NCBI GenBank assembly: GCA_044223995.1
Contig: JBGALE010000003.1
Location: 248,001-312,000 of the forward strand
Length of the DNA: 64,000 nucleotides
Direction of reading: 5' to 3'
Origin: JACMLD01 sp044223995
GTDB taxonomy: Bacteria > Bacteroidota > Bacteroidia > Chitinophagales > Chitinophagaceae
Both the position numbers and the translations under genes were made by a program. Shown piece after piece: positions 43,617-51,052 of this stretch; position 1 is the first letter of the stretch; each line of letters opens with the position of its first letter. Below the pieces are notes generated by a model. It was not told the DNA's origin, ran no database searches, and saw only the letters and a program-made list of their open reading frames with translations.

Positions 43617-44477
43617 TTAAGGATAATCTTTCCGGTCGTAGCGAAAGCGGACAGCCGCACTTTTTTGTTCGCTGGATGCCAGCCTTATCTCGAATTTTTT
43701 TGTGCCTGCCGTCACTACCATCAATGCAGTATTGGGTGGTATGGAACCAAGGTTGTCTGCATACATCACCAGTTCATAATCGGTATTCGGAAAAGCATTG
43801 ACAGTAATAGAGAGGGGTTTATCAGTCAGCATCCTCCTATACAGGAGTAATTTATTGTTCAGTAAAACGGTTACAGTGTCATTGTCAATTTCTGCATTAT
43901 CGTATAAGTCTATTTTAATGGAGGGTGCATCAATTTTGATCACCTGAACCAGTTCTTTTTCCCTTGGTTTGAGGTGAAGGTTTTCCTGGATGGCTTTGAG
44001 TTCCGGGCTTTGTTCCACATCAACGGCAAAATCAGATTTTGCCGATCGTTTCAATATCAGCCGGTAAGCAGGGCAGGTGGAATCGCGGCCGATAAATTTT
44101 CCCTTGCATTCGCCGGATAATATTTCTTCGTTTCCTTTTTTGGTCCAGGTAAGATCATAGGTTTTAATACAGGGCACACAGTTGTCCGGTATTTTTGATT
44201 CCAGTAAATTATTTTCAATGATGACCATTCTTTTTGTCACTGCATTGAACCTGCCGGAGAAATCGAGTTTCAGGTATTTTGATATATCATAGTAATCGTA
44301 CACTTTACCGCTTAGCGCATTGGCGCTGGCAATAAAATTAATCTGCATTTCAATATTGTATTCCTTATAGCAACCACCGGGATCCTGTACCAGTTTGCCC
44401 TGCCATATTCCATTCAGGTCCTGTGCATACAGTCCGCTACTAATAAAGAGGTAAATTATGAAGGAGATAAATCGCAT
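43617..44477 (-). CDS. Secreted protein, short paralog of the gene upstream
   Basis: The 286-residue protein has a signal peptide (ISFIIYLFISSGLYAQ), an N-terminal domain (DLNGIWQGKL to about 150) with five cysteines, and a C-terminal beta domain (SIKIDLYDNAEIDNDTVTVLLNNKLLLY through LVMYADNLGSIPPNTALMVV). Both domains match the protein at 44548-45675, so the two are tandem paralogs. The C-terminal domain is beta-strand-rich and may bind a ligand or another protein. Function unknown. Confidence 0.68.
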   Translation of the reverse strand: MRFISFIIYLFISSGLYAQDLNGIWQGKLVQDPGGCYKEYNIEMQINFIASANALSGKVYDYYDISKYLKLDFSGRFNAVTKRMVIIENNLLESKIPDNCVPCIKTYDLTWTKKGNEEILSGECKGKFIGRDSTCPAYRLILKRSAKSDFAVDVEQSPELKAIQENLHLKPREKELVQVIKIDAPSIKIDLYDNAEIDNDTVTVLLNNKLLLYRRMLTDKPLSITVNAFPNTDYELVMYADNLGSIPPNTALMVVTAGTKKFEIRLASSEQKSAAVRFRYDRKDYP

Positions 44478-44547
44478 CCGGGTAAATGAGGTTCCAATTT
44501 ATTGTTTCACCGGTAAAGCCCGCTGTACAAACAGGATGAACGGCAGT

Positions 44548-45675
44548 TTATTTTGGTTTTTCGTATTTGAATATTACCACTGCATTCTTTTGTTCGGTGG
44601 AAGTAATCCTGACCTCGTATTGCTTGTCGCCTGCTTTTACTACCATCAGCGAAGTATTGGGAGGAATGTCGCCCAGGTTTTCGGCTACCATCACCAATTC
44701 ATGATAATCGGAGCTCTCATCCATTTTCAGTTTTACCGTAATCGCCTGCGTGGTGAGCATTTGATGGGATACGACCAGTTTCTTATCCAGATAAACAGAA
44801 ACGGTATCGTGGTCAATGGTTCCGTTGTCGTAAATATTAATGGTGATGTCATTTGTATTCACTACGATTGACTGCACCACTTCGTTTTCCCGGTTCTTTA
44901 ATACCGGTGGAATTATAGCCGGTTCCTTTGTTTTGATAACTGGCTCTTTCTTCTCTATTTCAATTTTTGAAATAAGGGGTGCTGCCTTCGCGTCCGGCAG
45001 TGTTGGCTTCTTGTCGATCGTCTTTGGTTTGGTGCTATTATTTTTGGCGACGGTTCCTGTGCCGGTTTTTGTAGTGGACTTTGTATTCGCCAGCGGAGGT
45101 TTTACCACGGGCTTGACATTGGATTTTTCCGGTGTAACTGGTTTGTCTTTATTAGCCAGGAGGCGTTCTGCTGTTTTCTCTTTTTCCCTTTTTGTCAGGA
45201 ATGGTTCTTTATAAAAATCGGAGGTGATTACCTTGCGGAGAAATACGGTACCTCGTCCACAAAACGACGAATCCTTTTCACGGTAACTGCTGTACTTGCC
45301 CTCAAGGTATTCTTCATCGCCGTTTTTGGTGTATTGCATAAAACAGATCATCCAGCAGGCATAACTCTCCGGCGACATTTTCAGTTCCAGCAATTTCAAT
45401 TCCTGCAACATTACTTTACCTGTCTTTGGGTTAACAGTACCATTGGCACTGGCCTTCCCGTAAAAAACAGTTGTCTTATAGGAATAGGTAACGCCACTGA
45501 AGCCTTTGTTGCGCTGATCTATCTGCACCTCATATTTATACTTGTCTTCGAGGTTGAACATATCCATCAGCTTATTATCGGCCGAAATAAAACTACCCCG
45601 CCAAATGCCCGTAAGGTCCTGGGAGAATCCGGAGGACAACAATAAACAGCAGATACATGTAAAAACAACTCTCAT
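44548..45675 (-). CDS. Secreted protein, long paralog with Lys/Pro-rich linker
   Basis: The 375-residue protein has a signal peptide and the same N-domain (DLTGIWRGSF) and C-terminal beta domain (ITINIYDNGTIDHDTVSVYL, LVMVAENLGDIPPNTSLMVV) as the downstream gene. Between them lies an extra linker (about residues 158-270) rich in Lys, Pro, Thr, with PVTPEKSNVKPVVKPP and KTGTGTVAKNN repeats. The linker is probably disordered. Their order on the minus strand is long copy first, short copy second, 70 bases apart. Confidence 0.68.
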   Translation of the reverse strand: MRVVFTCICCLLLSSGFSQDLTGIWRGSFISADNKLMDMFNLEDKYKYEVQIDQRNKGFSGVTYSYKTTVFYGKASANGTVNPKTGKVMLQELKLLELKMSPESYACWMICFMQYTKNGDEEYLEGKYSSYREKDSSFCGRGTVFLRKVITSDFYKEPFLTKREKEKTAERLLANKDKPVTPEKSNVKPVVKPPLANTKSTTKTGTGTVAKNNSTKPKTIDKKPTLPDAKAAPLISKIEIEKKEPVIKTKEPAIIPPVLKNRENEVVQSIVVNTNDITINIYDNGTIDHDTVSVYLDKKLVVSHQMLTTQAITVKLKMDESSDYHELVMVAENLGDIPPNTSLMVVKAGDKQYEVRITSTEQKNAVVIFKYEKPK

Positions 45676-45757
45676 ACTGGCAAATTACGATGCTTTTCGT
45701 CAAAAATAATCATTGCAATTTCATTGAATTCAAAAGCTTTATCTGCCAAGACTTCGT

Positions 45758-45765
45758 TAAATTTG
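45758..45765 (+). promoter_or_regulatory. -7 element (TAAATTTG) for thrS
   Basis: TAAATTTG matches TAnnTTTG and lies about 29 bases before the thrS ATG at 45795. This position supports that start, as the in-frame ATG at 45690 would be upstream of the promoter element. Confidence 0.5.
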
Positions 45766-45794
45766 CGGTTCGAAAATTACGCGAAGAAACAGTT

Positions 45795-47729
45795 ATGATT
45801 AAAATTACTTTACCGGACGGATCAGTCAGGGAATATCCAAAAGGAACTACGGCTCTCGATATCGCCAAGTCTATCAGCGAAGGGCTGGCAAGAAAAGTAC
45901 TGGCAGCAAAAGTGAACGGGCAGGTATGGGATGCAACAAGGCCGATTTATGATGATGCTGCGTTGAAATTATTGATGTGGGACGACACAGACGGTAAATC
46001 CACCTTCTGGCATTCTTCCGCCCACCTCATGGCCGAAGCGGTGGAAAGCATGTTTCCCGGTGTAAAATTTTGGGTAGGTCCTCCCGTAGACAGGGGATTC
46101 TATTATGATATGGATTTGGGCGACCGCAAACTGAACGAAGAAGATTTGCTGAAGCTGGAAAAGAAAATGAATGAACTGGCGAAACAAAACAACAGCTACA
46201 TTAGAAAAGAAGTACCCAAGGCTGAAGCGGTAAAATATTTTTCGGATAAAGGCGATGAATACAAACTCGATCTGCTAAGCAATTTGAATGACGGTGAAAT
46301 CACTTTCTATACACAAGGCAACTTTACCGATCTCTGCCGCGGTCCGCATATCCCAAACACCGGCTTTATCAAGGCCATCAAGCTGACCAATATTGCCGGC
46401 GCTTACTGGAAGGGCGATGAAAAAAACAAACAACTGACACGTGTATATGGTGTCACTTTCCCCTCACAAAAAGAGTTGGATGAATACATGCAGTTACTGG
46501 AAGAGGCGAAACGACGTGATCACCGCAAGCTGGGAAAGGAGCTGAGCATATTTACCATGGATGACGATGTGGGCCCGGGTCTTCCCCTGTGGTTGCCCAA
46601 TGGTACCATCATCATTGAAGAACTGGAGAAGCTGGCAAAGGAAACTGAACTGGCGGCAGGATATAAGCGCGTGGTAACACCGCATATCGCCAAGGAAAGC
46701 ATGTACCTCACCAGCGGTCACCTGCCGTATTACCAGGACAGCATGTACCCGCCCATGGAATTGGATGGCACCAAATATTACCTGAAAGCCATGAACTGCC
46801 CGCACCACCACAAAATTTTTGCGGCAGAACCAAAAAGTTACAAGGACATGCCTTTGCGGCTGGCAGAATATGGAACTTGTTACAGGTACGAGCAAAGCGG
46901 CGAATTATTTGGACTGATGCGGGTGCGCTGCCTCCACATGAATGATGCCCACATCTATTGTACCAAGGAACAGTTCGCGGACGAATTCAAAGCGGTCAAC
47001 GATATGTACCTCAAGTATTTTAAAATATTTGGTGTCGATAAATTCGTGATGCGCCTGTCGCTGCATGAACCGTCCAAGCTGGGACAGAAATACATCGATG
47101 AACCGGAATTGTGGCTGGAAACGGAAGAAATGGTTCGGCAGGTATTGAAAGATACAGGCACTCCATTTATTGAAGTACCGGACGAAGGAGCATTTTATGG
47201 CCCCAAAATAGATGTACAGATTTGGAGTACGATAGGAAGGGAGTTTACACTGGCTACCAACCAGGTTGACTTTGCACAGGGAAAACGATTCAAACTTGAA
47301 TTTACCAACAAGGATAATTCACCTGAAACACCCCTGATCATTCACCGGGCTCCGCTGGGTACACATGAACGCTTTATTGGATTCCTGCTGGAACATTATG
47401 CCGGCAAATTCCCGGTATGGCTGGCACCTGTACAGGTGAAAGTATTACCTATCAGTGATAAGTTTTTACCCTATGCACAAAGTATTTCGCAGAAACTGAA
47501 AAATGCGGATATTCGTGCTGAGGTTGATGACCGTAATGAGAAAATAGGTAAGAAAATCCGTGATACCGAGTTAATGAAAGTACCTTATATGTTGGTGGTG
47601 GGGGAAAAAGAAATGAACGAGGGCAAGGTAGCCATCCGCAGGCAGGGAAAAGGAGACACAGGTGTCAAATCACTGGAGGATTTCATCGCGGAAACAACAA
47701 CTGAGATTAAGGAAAGAAGAGGCGAGTAA
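45795..47729 (+). CDS. thrS: Threonyl-tRNA synthetase
   Basis: The 644-residue synthetase has an N-terminal TGS domain (MIKITLPDGSVREYPKGTTA), the editing domain with HSSAHLMAEAV and DLCRGPHIPNTG, the class II catalytic core with RYEQSGELFGLMRVR (motif 2) and LIHRAPLGTHERFIGFLLEH (motif 3), and the anticodon-binding domain (about 545-640: GEKEMNEGKVAIRRQGKG). This is the full-length type that edits serine. The start at 45795 is chosen because it begins the TGS strand and follows a good promoter element; the in-frame ATG at 45690 is rejected. infC follows after 127 bases. Confidence 0.97.
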   Translation: MIKITLPDGSVREYPKGTTALDIAKSISEGLARKVLAAKVNGQVWDATRPIYDDAALKLLMWDDTDGKSTFWHSSAHLMAEAVESMFPGVKFWVGPPVDRGFYYDMDLGDRKLNEEDLLKLEKKMNELAKQNNSYIRKEVPKAEAVKYFSDKGDEYKLDLLSNLNDGEITFYTQGNFTDLCRGPHIPNTGFIKAIKLTNIAGAYWKGDEKNKQLTRVYGVTFPSQKELDEYMQLLEEAKRRDHRKLGKELSIFTMDDDVGPGLPLWLPNGTIIIEELEKLAKETELAAGYKRVVTPHIAKESMYLTSGHLPYYQDSMYPPMELDGTKYYLKAMNCPHHHKIFAAEPKSYKDMPLRLAEYGTCYRYEQSGELFGLMRVRCLHMNDAHIYCTKEQFADEFKAVNDMYLKYFKIFGVDKFVMRLSLHEPSKLGQKYIDEPELWLETEEMVRQVLKDTGTPFIEVPDEGAFYGPKIDVQIWSTIGREFTLATNQVDFAQGKRFKLEFTNKDNSPETPLIIHRAPLGTHERFIGFLLEHYAGKFPVWLAPVQVKVLPISDKFLPYAQSISQKLKNADIRAEVDDRNEKIGKKIRDTELMKVPYMLVVGEKEMNEGKVAIRRQGKGDTGVKSLEDFIAETTTEIKERRGE

Positions 47730-47856
47730 AACTGTCATCAATATGGCAGAAACCGATAAAATGTTTTATATTCAGGAAATAAAAACCTGATTAGCGCAGC
47801 AAAAAAAGAAGACTGTCGCAACAAGTGTAAATTATATTTTAAACTAAAATTTGTAA

Positions 47857-48459
47857 ATGGCATTTCCACCGAGACCACCAAGACCCCCAAGGGGCGCATT
47901 TAATCCAAGGTTCAGAAAAGAACAACAGCAGGAACACCGTACCAACCACATGATCCGTGTTCCGCAAGTCAGATTGGTTGGCGACAATGTAGAAGTAGGT
48001 GTTTATAGTATCCAGGATGCATTACGCATGGCGCAGGATCAGCAACTTGATTTGGTAGAAATTTCTCCGCAGGCAGATCCTCCCGTATGTAAAATAATCG
48101 ACTACAATAAGTTTTTATACGAAAAGAAGAAGAAGGAAAAAGAGATGAAGGCCAACAGTAAAGTGTCGGAAGTAAAAGAGATTCGCTTCACACCCAATAC
48201 TGATGACCACGATTTTGATTTCAAGGCAAAACACGCCGAAAACTTCCTGAAAGAGGGCAATAAGGTAAAAGCCTATGTTCAATTTAAAGGGCGGGCTATA
48301 CAATTCAAGGAAAGAGGCGAATTGCTGATTTTGAAATTCGCAGAAAGACTGGCAGAATTTGGTGTGCTCGAAAGCCTGCCAAAAATGGAGGGCAAGAGGA
48401 TGCTCGCTATTTGGGCACCAAAAAGCCAGAAGAAGAAAACAGACAAAGCGCCCAAATAA
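47857..48459 (+). CDS. infC: Translation initiation factor IF-3
   Basis: The 200-residue protein has the IF3 N-domain (IRVPQVRLVGDNVEVGVYS, ending VCKIIDYNKFLYEKKKKEKEM) and C-domain (VKEIRFTPNTDDHDFDFKAK, AYVQFKGRAIQFKERGEL). It selects the start codon and keeps the 30S subunit free. Two additions are unusual: a Pro/Arg-rich N-terminal tail (MAFPPRPPRPPRGAFNPRFR) and a Lys-rich C-terminal tail (KSQKKKTDKAPK). The start is ATG. A strong terminator follows at 48481-48508, so it is not transcribed into rpmI. Confidence 0.96.
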   Translation: MAFPPRPPRPPRGAFNPRFRKEQQQEHRTNHMIRVPQVRLVGDNVEVGVYSIQDALRMAQDQQLDLVEISPQADPPVCKIIDYNKFLYEKKKKEKEMKANSKVSEVKEIRFTPNTDDHDFDFKAKHAENFLKEGNKVKAYVQFKGRAIQFKERGELLILKFAERLAEFGVLESLPKMEGKRMLAIWAPKSQKKKTDKAPK

Positions 48460-48480
48460 CAATCGATTTTTTATATGCAA

Positions 48481-48508
48481 AGCAGTGGTTTTACCGCTGC
48501 TTTTTTTT
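48481..48508 (+). terminator. Rho-independent terminator after infC
   Basis: AGCAGTGG, a TTTTA loop and CCGCTGC pair with one G-T wobble and are followed by eight T residues. It lies 22 bases after the infC stop and before the ABC permease gene. Confidence 0.85.
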
Positions 48509-48627
48509 ATTGGACAAAACCGAACGCAGGTTGTATCAGATTCGGACAGTTTCACGTGCACATTTTTTATAAACAGTTGATTCAAAGATTTGTGCAATTC
48601 CGGCATTTTATTAGTCTCTTAGTATAC

Positions 48628-51006
48628 ATGATAAAAAGTTATTTCAAAGTAGCGTGGCGAAAACTCACCGGCAATAAGTTATTATCAGTAATAAACATTT
48701 CGGGGCTTGCATTGGGCATTACCTGCAGCCTGCTGATCCTGCTTTGGGTCCAGGATGAAAATTCCGTAGATGGTTTTCATACAAACAAAGATCAATTGTA
48801 CCAGGTATACGAGCGTAACTACTTTGATGGAAAGGTGGAAGCAGGCTATCCAACACAGGGCCTTTTAGCCGATGAGCTGAAAAGAGTAATACCGGAAATC
48901 CAATATGCCAGCAGCGTTGACTATGCTACACAGCCCGGTACCGGTGCAACTTTTGAAGCAGGCGATAAAATTGATAAGATGGCTGGCTTTTTTGCAGGGG
49001 CCGATTACTTCCGCATGTTTAGTTTTCCCATCCTGCGGGGAAGCGCCTCCGCTTGTTTGAATGATGCCAATACGATAACCATTTCCCGTAAAATGGCAAC
49101 CATCTTTTTTGGATCACCGGAATCGGCCATTGGTAAAACCATTCGCTTCGAAAACAAGGAAGACTTAAAGATTACGGCAGTTTTTGAAAATATTCCCGCT
49201 AATTCATCACAGCAATTTGATTATTTAAGAAGCTGGACAGATTATGTACAACAAAATGATTGGGTGCACAACTGGGGTAATACGAGCCCGAATACATTTG
49301 TTCAGTTAAAGACAGGTGCTAATGCCGCATCGGTAGAATCAAAAATTAAACATTTTACAGAAAGATATACAGGCAAGGATAAGAGCTTTCGTACCGAATT
49401 GGGTTTACAGTTATATGCTGCCAAATACCTGCATTCTTCCTTTAAAAATGGATATGTTGATGGTGGAAGAATTGAATATGTTCAGTTGTTTACCATCGTT
49501 GCCATTTTCATCCTGCTGATTGCCTGTGTCAATTTCATGAACCTGTCCACGGCACAATCCGCCAGTCGCGCCAGGGAAGTAGGCGTAAGAAAGGTGATTG
49601 GGGCAGCCCGCTCTTCGCTGATACTACAATTTATCAGCGAGGCTATTCTTATAACCGTATTTTCCATCGTGGTGGCCGTGGTTGTAACAAGCGTTCTACT
49701 GCCTGCATTCAACAATCTTACCGGCAAACAACTATCGTTGCCAATCAATAAACCAGTATTCTGGTTACTGCTGGCGTGCCTGGCTATTATCACCGGATTA
49801 ATCGCAGGCAGTTACCCTGCTGTATTCCTTTCATCTTTTAAACCCGTAAAAGTATTGAAGGGCACGCTTAAATTTAACTGGAAAGCAGGTTTCTTCCGCC
49901 AGGGCCTGGTCATATTTCAATTTTCACTCTCGATTATTATGATGGTAAGTATGATCGTCATTTACCGGCAGGTAGATTATATACAAACCAAAGACCTCGG
50001 GTACGATCGGCAGCACCTTATCTATCTTCCGATTGAAGGTGAGCTAACCAAATCCTACAGTACTTTTAAAACAGAGGCAATTAAAATACCGGGAGTAGTT
50101 GATATTTCCAAAATGCGCAATTCTCCGACTGTGATTGAACACCATACAGGCAGTATTAGCTGGCCTGGAAAAGCGACCAATCTCCAGGTGTCATTTGCTG
50201 ATGCGGTAGTAGGATATGACTTTGTAAAAACCATGAAACTACAGGTAAAAGAAGGCCGCGATTTTTCAGATAAATGGGGCACCGATTCAGCAAGTTTCCT
50301 TATAAATGAATCTGCAGCCAGTAAAATAGGTTTGCAAGATCCCATTGGAAAAACATTGATTTGGGGTAATCATCCGGGAATGGTAATCGGTGTGCTGAAA
50401 GATTTTCATTTTAATTCCATGCACCAGAATATAGAACCATTGATTGTTCGGCTCGACGAGCAATGGCCATGGGGTACTATTCTTATCCGCACAGAAGCTG
50501 ATAAAACCAGGGATGTGCTCGCAGGTCTCGGGAAATTATACAAGGATATAAACCCCAAGTTTCCCTTCACTTATCAATTTTCCGATTTGGAATTTGCAAA
50601 ACTGTATAAAAGCGAAGCGCTTATCGGAAAGCTTTCATTCTATTTTGCATTTCTTGCCATTTTCATTTCCTGTTTAGGATTATTTGGCCTCGCGGCGTAC
50701 CTGGCAGAAACAAGAACAAAAGAAATAGGTGTTCGCAAAGTGCTGGGTGCATCCGTAACAAATATACTTGCCTTGCTTACCCTCAATTTTTTAAAATTGG
50801 TATTGATTGCTTTCATAATTGCTTCACCGGTGGCCTGGTATGTCATGCACAACTGGCTAAGCAATTACCAATATCATGTTGATTTGTCGTGGTGGATCCT
50901 AGCTGATGCAGGAGCGGGGTCATTGTTCATAACATTGTTAACAGTGAGCTTTCAATCCATCAAAGTAGCCGGTACCAACCCGGTAAAAAGTTTAAGGAAT
51001 GAATAA
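48628..51006 (+). CDS. ABC transporter permease, FtsX/MacB type
   Basis: The 792-residue protein has the Bacteroidota FtsX-like permease layout. It begins MIKSYFKVAWRKLTGNKLLS, then a first helix (LLSVINISGLALGITCSLLI), a large periplasmic MacB-like domain (about 45-280), three helices, a second periplasmic domain, and the last helices with SCLGLFGLAAYLAETRTKEIGVRKVLGAS. A closely similar EVGVRKVIGAARSSL segment occurs midway, so the membrane halves are internal duplicates. I use the ATG at 48628. No ATPase gene is nearby. It lies inside the split infC-rpmI region. Confidence 0.9.
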   Translation: MIKSYFKVAWRKLTGNKLLSVINISGLALGITCSLLILLWVQDENSVDGFHTNKDQLYQVYERNYFDGKVEAGYPTQGLLADELKRVIPEIQYASSVDYATQPGTGATFEAGDKIDKMAGFFAGADYFRMFSFPILRGSASACLNDANTITISRKMATIFFGSPESAIGKTIRFENKEDLKITAVFENIPANSSQQFDYLRSWTDYVQQNDWVHNWGNTSPNTFVQLKTGANAASVESKIKHFTERYTGKDKSFRTELGLQLYAAKYLHSSFKNGYVDGGRIEYVQLFTIVAIFILLIACVNFMNLSTAQSASRAREVGVRKVIGAARSSLILQFISEAILITVFSIVVAVVVTSVLLPAFNNLTGKQLSLPINKPVFWLLLACLAIITGLIAGSYPAVFLSSFKPVKVLKGTLKFNWKAGFFRQGLVIFQFSLSIIMMVSMIVIYRQVDYIQTKDLGYDRQHLIYLPIEGELTKSYSTFKTEAIKIPGVVDISKMRNSPTVIEHHTGSISWPGKATNLQVSFADAVVGYDFVKTMKLQVKEGRDFSDKWGTDSASFLINESAASKIGLQDPIGKTLIWGNHPGMVIGVLKDFHFNSMHQNIEPLIVRLDEQWPWGTILIRTEADKTRDVLAGLGKLYKDINPKFPFTYQFSDLEFAKLYKSEALIGKLSFYFAFLAIFISCLGLFGLAAYLAETRTKEIGVRKVLGASVTNILALLTLNFLKLVLIAFIIASPVAWYVMHNWLSNYQYHVDLSWWILADAGAGSLFITLLTVSFQSIKVAGTNPVKSLRNE

Positions 51007-51052
51007 CGGGTATGACTATCCAATACCAATGTATTTATGGAAGCCTGTGATA

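Noticed and set aside
45760..45780. GGTTCGAAA, which resembles a tRNA T-loop
   Set aside because: No acceptor, D or anticodon arms can be drawn, and the site lies in the thrS leader.
45690..45794. In-frame upstream ATG for thrS
   Set aside because: It lies before the TAAATTTG promoter element and the extra 35 residues do not belong to the TGS domain.
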